64,000 nucleotides of DNA from Streptomyces sedi (GTDB taxonomy: Bacteria; Actinomycetota; Actinomycetes; Streptomycetales; Streptomycetaceae). A program made the translations under genes and the position numbers. The DNA lies in NCBI RefSeq assembly GCF_006335015.1, contig NZ_VDGT01000010.1, positions 1 through 64,000 on the forward strand, read 5' to 3'. Every line of letters begins with the position of its first letter. Within the stretch, counting starts at the first letter, position 1. The notes below the pieces were generated by a model that worked only from the letters and a program-made list of their open reading frames with translations, made no database searches and was not told the DNA's origin. Positions 15,963-25,388 of this stretch are shown here, in pieces.

Positions 15963-16742
15963 TCAGGCGCCCATCATGTGGACGCCACCGTCCACGTGGA
16001 CGATCTCACCGGTCGTCTTCGGGAACCAGTCCGACAGCAGCGCCACCACGCCGCGGGCAGCCGGCTCCGGGTCCGTCAGCTCCCAGCCGATGGGCGCGCG
16101 GGTGTTCCACACGTCCGCCAGCTCCTCGAAGCCCGGGATCGACTTGGCGGCCATCGACTTGATGGGGCCGGCCGAGACCAGGTTGACCCGGATGTTCCGG
16201 TCGCCCAGGTCGCGCGCCAGATAGCGCGAGGTGGCCTCCAGGGCCGCCTTCGAGACGCCCATCCAGTCGTACTTGGGCCATGCCACCTGCGCGTCGAAGT
16301 CCATCCCCACGACCGAGCCGCCGCGCTGTTCGAGCAGCGGCAGGACCGCCATGGTCAGCGACTTCAGCGAGTAGGCGGAGACCTCGACGGCCGTGGCCAC
16401 GGAGGACCACTCCGCGTTCAGGAAGTTCCCCCCCAGCGCGTCCTGCGGGGCGAACGCGATGGAGTGCACCACGCCGTCCAACCCCACGCCCTCGCCGAGG
16501 TGTTCGGTCACCCGGTCGGCCAGGGTCGCCAGGTGCTCGGCGTTCTGCACGTCCAGCTCGATGACCGGGGCGGGCTTGGGCAGCCGCTTGGCGATCCGCT
16601 GCACCAGGGAGAGCCGGCCGAAGCCGGTGAGAACCACCTCGGCGCCCTCCTCCTGGGCCAGCCGGGCGGCGTGGAAACCGATCGACGCGTCGGTGATCAC
16701 CCCGGTGACGAGGATGCGCTTGCCGGCGAGAAGTCCACTCAT
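15963..16742 (-). CDS. fabI: enoyl-[acyl-carrier-protein] reductase FabI (InhA-like)
   Basis: This 259-aa short-chain dehydrogenase performs the last reduction of the fatty-acid elongation cycle (enoyl-ACP to acyl-ACP, NADH-dependent). It shows the FabI-specific nucleotide motif GKRILVTGVITDASIGFHAA rather than the usual TGxxxGxG, HSIAFAPQDALGG, and the catalytic tyrosine and lysine in PKYDWMGVSKAALEATSRYLA-type spacing. It starts at ATG 16742, four bases after the fabG stop codon, forming an operon. The pair corresponds to the InhA-MabA arrangement known in actinobacteria. Confidence 0.95.
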   Translation of the reverse strand: MSGLLAGKRILVTGVITDASIGFHAARLAQEEGAEVVLTGFGRLSLVQRIAKRLPKPAPVIELDVQNAEHLATLADRVTEHLGEGVGLDGVVHSIAFAPQDALGGNFLNAEWSSVATAVEVSAYSLKSLTMAVLPLLEQRGGSVVGMDFDAQVAWPKYDWMGVSKAALEATSRYLARDLGDRNIRVNLVSAGPIKSMAAKSIPGFEELADVWNTRAPIGWELTDPEPAARGVVALLSDWFPKTTGEIVHVDGGVHMMGA

Positions 16743-16746
16743 GTCG

Positions 16747-17466
16747 TCAGTGACCCATGCCCAATCCGCCGTCAACGGGGATGACGGCTCCGGTGATGTA
16801 AGCGGCCTCTTCGGAGGCCAGGAAGCGCACGGTCGCGGCGACCTCGTCCGGCTCGCCGTAGCGCGCAGCGGGGATCTTCTCCATGATCACCTTGCGCTGC
16901 TCGTCCGTCAGCTCCCGGGTCATGTCGGTGTCGATGAAGCCGGGCGCCACCACGTTGCAGGTGATGCCGCGCGAGCCCAACTCGCGGGAGAGCGAACGCC
17001 CGAAGCCGACCAGAGCGGCCTTCGAAGCGGCGTAGTTGGCCTGCCCGGCGGAGCCGGCGAGCCCGACCACCGAGGAGATCAGCACGATCCGGCCGGTGCG
17101 GGCCCGCAGCATCCCCTTGGAGGCGCGCTTGACCACGCGGAACGTGCCCACGAGGTTGGTCTCCAGGACGGTGGAGAAGTCCTCCTCGGACATCCGCAGC
17201 AGCAGGGTGTCGCGGTTGATACCCGCGTTGGCCACCAACACCTCGACCCGGCCGTGCGCGTCCTCCACCTCCTTGAACGCCTGCTCCACCTGCTCCGGCT
17301 CCGTGATGTCACACTTCACCGCCAGACAGCCCAACTCCACCAGCTCCTGGGGCGGCTCGCCGGAGCGGTAGGTGATGGCGACCTTGTCACCCGCCCCGGC
17401 CAGAGCGCGGGCCATCGCAAGGCCGAGCCCGCGGTTGCCTCCGGTCACCAGTACCGAGCGGCTCAA
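16747..17466 (-). CDS. fabG: 3-oxoacyl-[acyl-carrier-protein] reductase FabG
   Basis: This 239-aa NADPH-dependent reductase converts 3-ketoacyl-ACP to 3-hydroxyacyl-ACP. It has the cofactor motif VLVTGGNRGLGLA, the NAG motif (VANAGINRD), catalytic Ser in LISSVVGL, the YAASK catalytic pair, and the PGFIDTDMT segment. The start is TTG 17466, preceded by AAAGAGGTGG. It is the first gene of the fabG-fabI operon. A promoter with -10 TAGCGT (17501-17506) and a palindrome over the -35 region lie upstream. Confidence 0.95.
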   Translation of the reverse strand: MSRSVLVTGGNRGLGLAMARALAGAGDKVAITYRSGEPPQELVELGCLAVKCDITEPEQVEQAFKEVEDAHGRVEVLVANAGINRDTLLLRMSEEDFSTVLETNLVGTFRVVKRASKGMLRARTGRIVLISSVVGLAGSAGQANYAASKAALVGFGRSLSRELGSRGITCNVVAPGFIDTDMTRELTDEQRKVIMEKIPAARYGEPDEVAATVRFLASEEAAYITGAVIPVDGGLGMGH

Positions 17467-17500
17467 GGGACCACCTCTTTCGTCTCGTGTGCTTTCCACA

Positions 17501-17533
17501 ACGCTAGACCCTCCGGTGGTAAACGCGTTAACC
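17501..17533 (-). promoter_or_regulatory. fabG promoter with a palindromic operator candidate
   Basis: On the minus strand a -10 box TAGCGT (17501-17506) precedes fabG. The expected -35 position falls inside the near-perfect palindrome GGTAAACGCGTTAACC (17518-17533; only one central pair mismatches). Its position would let a bound protein block or direct polymerase. The regulator is not in the window. Confidence 0.5.
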
Positions 17534-17946
17534 AAGGCGCGACAGCCAGCGCGACGGCTGGCTGTGGGGTTCCCACAGCGCGCGAAAGGCGCCATGCGGG
17601 CGGCCGAAGACAGACGTTCCGGAACGCTCGGAACCGGTCGGGAACGGAAAGGACAGGCAACGAACGGCATTCGGCCGCGCGAAAGTCGCGCGGAGCGCGC
17701 GGAGCCGGAAGACCGCGCCGCCGCTCGCCCGCACCCGGCCGTGGGCACGTCGCCGGCTCCGGCCGTGCGCCCCGCCCGTGGACACCGTGCGCCCCGCCCG
17801 TGGACACGGCCTTGGCCGATGGGGGGTCGGGGGACGAGTATCTGTGCACGCGCGCCACACGCGCCGCCGCCGAGGCCCCGGCAAGGCCAAGGCCGAGAAG
17901 GACAAGGCCGGGACAGTGCCGGGACAGTCAAGGACAGGAGAGACGG
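17534..17946. other. intergenic region between fabG and tldD, with a 22-bp tandem repeat
   Basis: No gene is supported here. The region contains a perfect direct duplication of a 22-bp unit beginning CGTGCGCCCCGCCC (17764-17785 and 17786-17807). The tldD promoter should lie in the last 130 bases, but no convincing -35/-10 pair stands out. Confidence 0.6.
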
Positions 17947-19473
<1,527 letters not shown>

Positions 19474-19481
19474 GGAGGCAC

Positions 19482-19516
19482 CCGCTTCGCGACCGGTGGC
19501 GACGGTCGCGAAGCGG
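19482..19516 (+). terminator. hairpin terminator after tldD
   Basis: CCGCTTCGCGACC (19482-19494) and GGTCGCGAAGCGG (19504-19516) form a perfect 13-bp stem with a 9-base loop, eight bases after the tldD stop. Confidence 0.8.
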
Positions 19517-19600
19517 CGGCCGGGCGCCCCCGTGTCCCGGGTTCGGCAACGGGGTAACTGGACCACGGCAAGCCGAGCACCAAGGACACGAGGAGCTGCG

Positions 19601-19801
19601 ATGAGACACATCCCCGACGCGAGCGGGCTGACCGGATGGCGGAAAAGCTCCTTCACCAACAACGGCGCGGGTGACTGCGTGGAGGTCACGTACACGCTGG
19701 ACACCGTGGTGCCCGTACGCGACAGCAAGCGTCCGACGGGCCCCGCCGTCGTGCACTCCCGAGCGGCCTGGGCGGCCCTGGTCGAGCACGTGAAGAAGTA
19801 G
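19601..19801 (+). CDS. DUF397 protein (WhiJ-associated type)
   Basis: This 66-aa protein is a DUF397 member: GWRKSSFTNNGAGDCVEV, then VPVRDSKRPTGPAVV, then AAWAALVEHVK. DUF397 proteins pair with XRE-DUF5753 regulators in WhiJ-like systems that influence development in Streptomyces. Start ATG 19601 has GAGGAG upstream. It is one of two DUF397 genes flanking the XRE gene at 20415, but is separated from it by a minus-strand remnant region, so it may have lost its original neighbour. Confidence 0.9.
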   Translation: MRHIPDASGLTGWRKSSFTNNGAGDCVEVTYTLDTVVPVRDSKRPTGPAVVHSRAAWAALVEHVKK

Positions 19802-19830
19802 GGACTACCTCTTCCACGGAGCCCGCGTGT

Positions 19831-20001
19831 CTACCGCTGGGCGGACGCCACCCAGTACTCCGTGCACCTGCCGTTGACCGCGCGCAGGATGTCGTTGTCG
19901 AAGAACTCGACCGGCCCCTCGGTCGTGCGGCCCCGGCCCACCCACCGGCCGGCGACGAAGTCCCCGCCCGCGCTCCGGCCCCCGAAGGCCCCCAGACACG
20001 T
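19831..20001 (-). pseudogene. fragment resembling the C-terminus of an NTF2/SnoaL-like protein
   Basis: In the same frame as, and directly after the stop codon of, the gene at 20002-20283, the minus strand encodes LGAFGGRSAGGDFVAGRWVG, then VEFFDNDILRAVNGRCTEYW and VASAQR before a stop. The DILR...GR..EYWV pattern resembles the last strands of SnoaL-like/NTF2-fold proteins, but the rest of the fold is missing and no start codon or ribosome site is visible. I read it as a gene remnant; the family link is tentative. Confidence 0.4.
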
Positions 20002-20283
20002 TCAGCTGGGCGGGAGCGAACCGAACCTCCTCGGCTCCTCGACGGGCGCGGCGTTCAGGACGCTGATCAGCTTCTCCAGATGGTCGCCGCGGCACGGCCC
20101 CAGCTCGATCACGACGTTGTTGGTGTTCGCGCAGTACATGTCGAGGTAGCGCGAGTCCAGGCCGATGTCCGTCATCGTGATGCCGTGCCGGCGCACGGCC
20201 CGCTCCATCTCGGCGACGAGCCGCAGCGGCTCGTCCCCGTCGTAGTCCAGGTCGATCTCGTCCCGCCTCAGGTGAACCATCAT
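20002..20283 (-). CDS. hypothetical protein, possibly a remnant
   Basis: I do not recognise this 93-aa protein. It is acidic at the N-terminus (HLRRDEIDLDYDGDEPLRLV) and contains DMYCANTNNVVIELGPCRGD with two cysteines, then a proline-rich end SLPPS. No signal peptide or membrane helix is seen. The start ATG 20283 follows GGAGGT at six bases, a good site, which argues that it is translated. It lies on the opposite strand to the surrounding WhiJ-type genes, and an NTF2-like fragment continues in frame beyond its stop codon. Confidence 0.5.
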   Translation of the reverse strand: MMVHLRRDEIDLDYDGDEPLRLVAEMERAVRRHGITMTDIGLDSRYLDMYCANTNNVVIELGPCRGDHLEKLISVLNAAPVEEPRRFGSLPPS

Positions 20284-20414
20284 CGGCTGACCTCCAACTG
20301 CACTCGCGATTACGGGTTGTTGCCGTCTGGTCACCATCGTGGCAGAGGTGTAAGGATGAAAGCACGCTGAGCGCGTAACCAAATACGCGCGGTTAATGCG
20401 GGGGCAACGAGGAG

Positions 20415-21248
20415 GTGTTGACGCTGCTGACCAGTGACAACAGCGCCGGGGTGGTTGGTCAACAACAGCGCGTCGCGGCCAGGATTCGCACACTGCGGGA
20501 GGGCCGGGCAATGTCGTTGAGACAACTGTCCGAAGCCGTCACCGGATACTCGGCCTCCTACCTGAGCCGGGTGGAGACGGGGAAGAAGGCGCCAAGTCCC
20601 GCGTTGGTCACGGCGCTTGACGAGTACTTCGGGGAAGGAGGCGCCCTGGAGGAGCTTCAGGCGATGTCCTCGGAGATGACCGTGGCGCGGTCTTCCAGAA
20701 GCGTGGTGAAGCAGGAACGCCGGGCCCGGAGGATCCGGGTCCTCACCTCATCACTGATCCCGGGCTTGTTGCAGACCGAGGGCTACGCCCGGGAGTTGAT
20801 CAGCACGGGCCTCCCAGGCACTTCGGCTGCCGAACTGGAGCAGTGGGTGGCCTCGCGAGTGGCACGGCAACGCATCTTCGGGGGCGACGACCCACCGTTC
20901 TACCGGGCGCTGATCGACGAGTCCGCTCTCTGCCGAGGGGCACGGGCACCGGGTGTCATGCGCGGGCAATTGGAGCATCTACTCGCCGCGGGCGAACGAC
21001 CGCGTGTGGCTGTCCAGATCATTCCGTTCAGTGCGGGGATTCACGCGGTCATGGGGGGCAGCATCACCATGCTGGAGCTCGCCGATGGATCTGCGGTCCT
21101 GTTGACCGAGTCGTTCGATAGCGGTCGGATCGTAGACTCGCCCAATGATCGAGCCCGTCAGGGGCAGCGCTTCGACAACGCACTGATGTTGGCCCTGAAC
21201 GAGGCACAGTCGAAGACTTTGATCACTGATTACCTGAAGAGGCAATGA
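20415..21248 (+). CDS. XRE family regulator with DUF5753 domain (WhiJ-like)
   Basis: This protein of about 277 aa has an N-terminal helix-turn-helix (RIRTLREGRAMSLRQLSEAV, then SASYLSRVETGKKAPSPALV) and a DUF5753 domain (LIPGLLQTEGYARELI, VASRVARQRI, DESALCRG, IIPFSAGIHAVMGGS). These regulators work with the small DUF397 protein encoded next to them, here one base downstream (21250). The start is uncertain: AGGAGG at 20410-20415 overlaps the GTG at 20415, so the true start may be slightly downstream (TTG 20418 or a CTG at 20424). It sits between tldD and tldE as part of an inserted cassette. Confidence 0.9.
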   Translation: MLTLLTSDNSAGVVGQQQRVAARIRTLREGRAMSLRQLSEAVTGYSASYLSRVETGKKAPSPALVTALDEYFGEGGALEELQAMSSEMTVARSSRSVVKQERRARRIRVLTSSLIPGLLQTEGYARELISTGLPGTSAAELEQWVASRVARQRIFGGDDPPFYRALIDESALCRGARAPGVMRGQLEHLLAAGERPRVAVQIIPFSAGIHAVMGGSITMLELADGSAVLLTESFDSGRIVDSPNDRARQGQRFDNALMLALNEAQSKTLITDYLKRQ

Positions 21249-21249
21249 C

Positions 21250-21447
21250 ATGAGGACGTTCCCCGCCGGGCAGCTGAACGGCTGGCGCAAGAGCACCTAC
21301 TCCGAGAACGGCGCAGGCGGCTGCCTCGAAGTCGTCGACGGGCTCGCCGACACCGTCCCCGTACGCGACTCGAAGAACCCCAACGGACCCGCCGTACTCA
21401 TGCCCGTCGCCGCGTGGCGGGCGTTGCTCGATCACGTGAGGCGCTAG
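21250..21447 (+). CDS. DUF397 protein paired with the XRE regulator
   Basis: This 65-aa protein has the DUF397 pattern: NGWRKSTYSENGAGGCLEVV, VPVRDSKNPNGPAVL and AAWRALLDHVR. It starts one base after the XRE gene stop codon, so the two are co-translated, the usual arrangement of WhiJ-like regulator and small partner. It is clearly related to the DUF397 protein at 19601-19801, which suggests duplication within the cassette or two successive insertions. Confidence 0.92.
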   Translation: MRTFPAGQLNGWRKSTYSENGAGGCLEVVDGLADTVPVRDSKNPNGPAVLMPVAAWRALLDHVRR

Positions 21448-21468
21448 CCCCGGTGGCCGGGCGCCCTC

Positions 21469-21474
21469 TAGCCT
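21469..21474 (+). promoter_or_regulatory. -10 box for the leader ORF/tldE transcript
   Basis: TAGCCT at 21469-21474 ends six bases before ATG 21481, the spacing expected when transcription begins at the A of the start codon. No clear -35 box is visible. Confidence 0.45.
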
Positions 21475-21480
21475 GCGTCA

Positions 21481-21531
21481 ATGCAGACTGAGGGCACTCG
21501 GTTGGACACCACGCGGGAGGCGAGCCGATGA
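21481..21531 (+). CDS. possible 16-aa leader peptide overlapping the tldE start
   Basis: A short frame, MQTEGTRLDTTREASR, begins with an ATG placed for leaderless translation and ends in TGA that overlaps the tldE start codon (ATGA at 21528-21531). The tldE Shine-Dalgarno sequence GGGAGG lies inside it. Its translation could couple to or control tldE. It may also be chance; no conservation can be tested here. Confidence 0.35.
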   Translation: MQTEGTRLDTTREASR

Positions 21532-22934
21532 GCGCTGCCGGACCACACGAGACGATCGAACGCGCGCTGGAGCTGTCGCGGGCCGACGGCACCGTCGTGA
21601 TCGTCGAGGAGCGAAGCTCGGCCAACCTCCGGTGGGCGCTCAACGCGTTGACCACCAACGGGCAGACCCGGGGCCGGCAGTTGACCGTGATCGCCACGGT
21701 GAACGGCGCCACGGGGGTGTCGGTCGGGGTGGTCTCCCGGTCGGCGGCCACCGGCGACGAGGTGGAGGCCGTGGTCCGGGCCGCCGAGGAGGCGGCCAGG
21801 CAGTCGCCGACCTCGGACGAGGCCAGCCCGCTCGTGCCGGGCACGGCGATGCCCGCCTCGGCGGACTTCGCCGACGCGCCGGCGGAGACCTCCTCTGCGG
21901 TCTTCGGGGGCTTCGCGCCGGCGCTCGGGGAGACGTTCGCGCGGGCGGCGCGCGAGGGGCGTGAGCTCTTCGGGTTCGCCGAGCACGAGATGGTCTCCAG
22001 CTACCTGGGCACCTCCAGCGGGCTTCGGCTGCGGCACGACCAGGCCACCGGCTCCCTGGAGTTGAACGCCAAGTCGGACGGCCGGCGGCGTTCCTCGTTC
22101 GTCACCGTTCCCGTGCACGACTTCTCCGCCCTCGATCTCGCGGCGCTGGACTCCTCGTTGGCGGCGCGGCTGGCGTGGGGCGACCGCACGGTCGACCTGC
22201 CGCCCGGCCGCTACGAGACGCTGCTGCCGCCCAGCTCGGTCGCCGACCTGTTGCTTTACCAGCATCTGACCGTCGACGCCCGGCGCACCCACGAGGGGCG
22301 CACGGTCTTCAGCAGGCCCGGCGGCGGGACGCGGGCCGGGGAGCGGCTGACCGGGCTGCCGATGACGCTTACCAGTGACCCTGCTGACGCGGGGATGGAG
22401 GCGGCGCCGTTCGTGCTCACCCGTTCCTCGGCCGACAGCTTCCTCGCGAGCAACTCGGTCTTCGACAACGGCCTTCCGCTGGGCCGCACCGAGTGGATCG
22501 CGGACGGGACGCTGCGCACGCTGACCAGCAGCCGGCACTCGGCGGAGCTTTCCGGGCTGCCGCTGGCCCCCGTGGTGGACAACCTGCGGCTGGACGCCGG
22601 TGGCACCGCCTCGCTGGACGAACTGGTCGCGACCACCGAGCGCGGCCTGCTGGTCACCTCCCTCTGGTACATCCGCGAGGTGGATCCGAAGAACCTGTTG
22701 CTGACCGGGTTGACCAGGGACGGCGTCTTCCTGGTCGAAGGTGGTCAGGTGGTCGGTCAGGTCAACAACTTCCGGTTCAACGAGTCGCCGGTGGAGGTCA
22801 TCGCCCGTGCCAGCGAGGCGTCGGCGACGGGGCTGACCCGTTCCCGGGAGTGGGGCAGGTACTTCCCGAGGGTGGCGATGCCGGCACTGCGGGTGCCGGA
22901 GTTCCACATGAGTTCGGTCAGCCCGGGCGTGTGA
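21528..22934 (+). CDS. tldE: TldE/PmbA family subunit (metallopeptidase-related)
   Basis: This 468-aa protein is the TldE/PmbA-type partner of TldD. It has the shared fold but lacks the HExxxH zinc motif, as expected for the non-catalytic subunit. Recognisable segments are GVSVGVVSRSAATGDEVEAV, YETLLPPSSVADLLLY, FDNGLPLGRTEWIADG and GLLVTSLWYIREVDPKNLLL. ATG 21528 follows GGGAGG. In other actinomycetes the gene adjoins tldD; here an XRE/DUF397 cassette intervenes. tyrS follows 56 bases later on the same strand, with its own TAGAAT -10 box (22946-22951). Confidence 0.92.
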   Translation: MSAAGPHETIERALELSRADGTVVIVEERSSANLRWALNALTTNGQTRGRQLTVIATVNGATGVSVGVVSRSAATGDEVEAVVRAAEEAARQSPTSDEASPLVPGTAMPASADFADAPAETSSAVFGGFAPALGETFARAAREGRELFGFAEHEMVSSYLGTSSGLRLRHDQATGSLELNAKSDGRRRSSFVTVPVHDFSALDLAALDSSLAARLAWGDRTVDLPPGRYETLLPPSSVADLLLYQHLTVDARRTHEGRTVFSRPGGGTRAGERLTGLPMTLTSDPADAGMEAAPFVLTRSSADSFLASNSVFDNGLPLGRTEWIADGTLRTLTSSRHSAELSGLPLAPVVDNLRLDAGGTASLDELVATTERGLLVTSLWYIREVDPKNLLLTGLTRDGVFLVEGGQVVGQVNNFRFNESPVEVIARASEASATGLTRSREWGRYFPRVAMPALRVPEFHMSSVSPGV

Positions 22935-22990
22935 GCGGGCGGCCGTAGAATCGGGGCGTTCTCATCCCCGACAAACGGCAGGACCGAAAC

Positions 22991-24394
22991 GTGACACGCC
23001 TCGGCGAATCCGTGCGGCGCGCGAGCGCGCTGCTGGCGCAGGACCTCTCCTCCGACACCACCGTCCAGCGGCTGCTGGAGGAGACGGCGACGCGGCGTTA
23101 TCTGGACCTGACCGACCTGTCGCCGGCGGAGCAGGCCGAGCTGATCGCGGCCCGCGCGGTGGAGCTGGTGCCGTCGGCCGAGCGGCTGGCAGAGCGGATC
23201 GGGGCCGCGCGGGAGGCGGGGCACGGGCTGCACGTCAAGTTCGGGATCGACCCGACCGCCGCCGACGTGCACCTCGGGCACGCGGTGCCGATGATCGTGC
23301 TCAGCCGCTTCCAGCGGATGGGCCACGACGTGACGTTGATCATCGGCGACATCACCGCCAAGATCGGCGACCCCTCGGGGCGTTCCGCCGAGCGGCCCCC
23401 GCTGACCGACGAGGACATCGCGGGCAACCTGGCGGGCTACCGCGACCAGGTGCGTCCGTTCTTCGACTTCGAGAAGGTCAGCTTCCGGCACAACAGCGAG
23501 TGGCTGGCCGGCATCACCCTGCCCCGGCTGATCGGGGTGCTCGCGCAGGTCTCGGCGTCCTCGCTGCTCCAGCGCGAGGACTTCCGCGGCCGGCTGGACG
23601 CCGGGCACGGGCTGTCGATGTCGGAGCTGATCTACCCGGTGGCGATGGCGATCGACTCGGCGGAGATCGACGCGGACGTGGAGCTGGGCGGCGTCGACCA
23701 GCTGCTGAACATGCAGATGGGCCGGCGGGTGATGGAGATCTACGGCCAGACCCCGCAGCTGGTGGTCGGGATGCCGCTGATCGAGGGCACCGACGGGTCG
23801 GGCGCGAAGATGTCCAAGTCCAAGGGGAACTACATCGGGCTGAACTCGACGCCCGACGACGTGTTCGGCAAGGTCATGTCCATCCCCGACCGGCTGATGG
23901 AGCCCTACCTGCGGGCCTGGACGGAGTGGACGGACGCCGAGCTGGAGGCGGTCAGGGGGCGGCTGGCGGACTCCTCGCTGCACCCGATGGACCTGAAGAA
24001 GGTGCTGGCGGGCGAGGTGGTCGCGGCGCTGCACGGCGTGGAGGCGGCGATGAGGGCGCGCGACGGCTTCACCGCGCAGTTCTCCCGGCGCAGCTTCGCC
24101 GACGTGGAGACGCTGCCGGAGGTCTCGCTGGCGGAGCACGGCGCGGAGTCCGTGACGACGGTGCTGGCGAAGGTGCTGGAGTTCGCGCCGAGCGCCTCGG
24201 CGGCGCGGCGGCTGGCCAAGCAGAACGCGCTGCGTCTCGTCCTCCAGGACGGCGCGGAGCAGCGGGCCGAGGTGCTGTCGGAGGCGGACGCGCTGCGCCC
24301 GCTGGCCGAGGTGGTCGCGGAGCGCGCCGCCGCCGGGGCGCCGGACGGGCTGTACCTGAAGGCGGGGCGGAAGCTGGCCCAGCTGCGCGACTGA
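22991..24394 (+). CDS. tyrS: tyrosyl-tRNA synthetase
   Basis: This 467-aa class I aminoacyl-tRNA synthetase attaches tyrosine to its tRNA. The HIGH-type motif is HLGH (VHLGHAVPM, about residue 93) and the KMSKS loop is GAKMSKSKGN (about 275). Tyrosine-pocket sequences include GGVDQLLNMQMGR. The C-terminal 100 residues contain an S4-like RNA-binding segment (SASAARRLAKQNALRLV). The N-terminus is about 40 residues longer than in E. coli TyrS. Translation starts at GTG 22991, after AGGACC. Confidence 0.96.
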   Translation: MTRLGESVRRASALLAQDLSSDTTVQRLLEETATRRYLDLTDLSPAEQAELIAARAVELVPSAERLAERIGAAREAGHGLHVKFGIDPTAADVHLGHAVPMIVLSRFQRMGHDVTLIIGDITAKIGDPSGRSAERPPLTDEDIAGNLAGYRDQVRPFFDFEKVSFRHNSEWLAGITLPRLIGVLAQVSASSLLQREDFRGRLDAGHGLSMSELIYPVAMAIDSAEIDADVELGGVDQLLNMQMGRRVMEIYGQTPQLVVGMPLIEGTDGSGAKMSKSKGNYIGLNSTPDDVFGKVMSIPDRLMEPYLRAWTEWTDAELEAVRGRLADSSLHPMDLKKVLAGEVVAALHGVEAAMRARDGFTAQFSRRSFADVETLPEVSLAEHGAESVTTVLAKVLEFAPSASAARRLAKQNALRLVLQDGAEQRAEVLSEADALRPLAEVVAERAAAGAPDGLYLKAGRKLAQLRD

Positions 24395-24476
24395 GCGGGG
24401 GCCGGGCTTACCGTGGGCGTAGGGCCGGGCGCGGCGCGGTGTCGCGCCCGGTGTCCCGGGAGACGGGTGAGGTGAG

Positions 24477-24827
24477 ATGGCGCACTTGCGTCGTTCCGGC
24501 GAGGGCAGGGACGAGGAGTCCGGGGTCTACCGGATCACGGGCGCGCGGCAGAGCCTGGACGACGACGTGCGCGGCCGGCAGCGGCGGTACATCGTGGCGA
24601 TGGTGGTGCGCACGCTGGCGGTGCTGCTGACCGCGCTGCTGTGGAACGTCAGCCTGCCGCTGGCGGCCGTCACACTGGTGCTGGGCATCACGCTGCCGTA
24701 CATCGCCGTGGTGGTGGCGAACGCGGGTCGGGAGAACGTGCCGTCGTTGCCCTCCACGTTCGTCGGGGAGTCGGTGGCGCCCCGGGCGCTGCCGCCGGGA
24801 CAGCGGGAAGCCCACAAACGGAGTTGA
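24477..24827 (+). CDS. DUF3099 membrane protein
   Basis: This 116-aa protein fits the DUF3099 family, small actinobacterial membrane proteins with the opening VYRITGARQSLDDDVRGRQR and two adjacent membrane helices (about residues 38-58 and 60-82). The C-terminal tail is polar. It starts at ATG 24477 with GGTGAG upstream. A hairpin at 24949-24982 lies 120 bases after its stop. Function is unknown. Confidence 0.85.
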   Translation: MAHLRRSGEGRDEESGVYRITGARQSLDDDVRGRQRRYIVAMVVRTLAVLLTALLWNVSLPLAAVTLVLGITLPYIAVVVANAGRENVPSLPSTFVGESVAPRALPPGQREAHKRS

Positions 24828-24948
24828 CCCTTCCGACGGTCAACACCCGGAAAAGCTCAGATCATTTGGGTCATTCCTCTGCATTGGACGCCCGATGGCG
24901 TGTCATACTTCAAGAGCGCTCCGTATCCCCCGTCGGAGCGACAGAGAG

Positions 24949-24982
24949 ACGCCGGGCGGCTCCCCCCGTGGCCGCCCGGCGT
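24949..24982 (+). terminator. hairpin terminator
   Basis: ACGCCGGGCGGC (24949-24960) and GCCGCCCGGCGT (24971-24982) form a perfect 12-bp stem with a 10-base loop between the DUF3099 gene and the next gene. Nothing else is supported in 24828-25133. Confidence 0.75.
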
Positions 24983-25133
24983 CGATCATGTTCGGGCATG
25001 TTCGGGACCAGTCAGCGTCTCGATCAGCGTCGTGTCCTCTTCGTTCGGAACCGGGCAGGATCGACCACGACCTGAGCAGAAACCCCAGGGAACCGAAAAC
25101 CCCACGGAACCGCGAAGAAGCTGGAAGGACCCC

Positions 25134-25364
25134 GTGTCGAACGAGCCCGCCGAGACCGAGCTGGTCTGCTCGGCCAAGGGATGCCGCCAGCCGGCCGTCT
25201 GGGTGCTCGCCTGGAACAACCCCAAGCTGCACACCCCGGACCGCCGCAAGACCTGGCTGGCCTGCGACGAGCACCGGGAGTACCTGTCGCGCTTCCTGGG
25301 GCTGCGGGAGTTCCTGAAGGAGGTCGTGCCGCTCGACGAGTGGCGCGCGCGGAACGACGCCTGA
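25134..25364 (+). CDS. small conserved protein with a Cys/His zinc-site pattern
   Basis: This 76-aa protein is a conserved actinobacterial family of unknown function. It contains CSAKGC near residue 11, then WVLAWNNPKLHTPDRRKTWL and ACDEHREYLSRFL; the cysteines and histidine could form a zinc site. No signal or membrane helix is present. GTG 25134 follows GGAAGGA and fits the conserved N-terminus (SNEPAETELVC). It is convergent with moaA, 24 bases away. Confidence 0.8.
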   Translation: MSNEPAETELVCSAKGCRQPAVWVLAWNNPKLHTPDRRKTWLACDEHREYLSRFLGLREFLKEVVPLDEWRARNDA

Positions 25365-25388
25365 CCCCGGCGCGTCCCCGCCCGGCGG

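Noticed and set aside
17764..17807. 22-bp direct duplication, considered as a transposon target or attachment site
   Set aside because: The copies abut each other with nothing between them and no mobile gene nearby; a slippage duplication is enough.
19601..21447. The XRE/DUF397 cassette considered as part of an integrated prophage or island
   Set aside because: No integrase, attachment repeat, transposase or phage gene is visible; these genes are also common chromosomal loci in Streptomyces.
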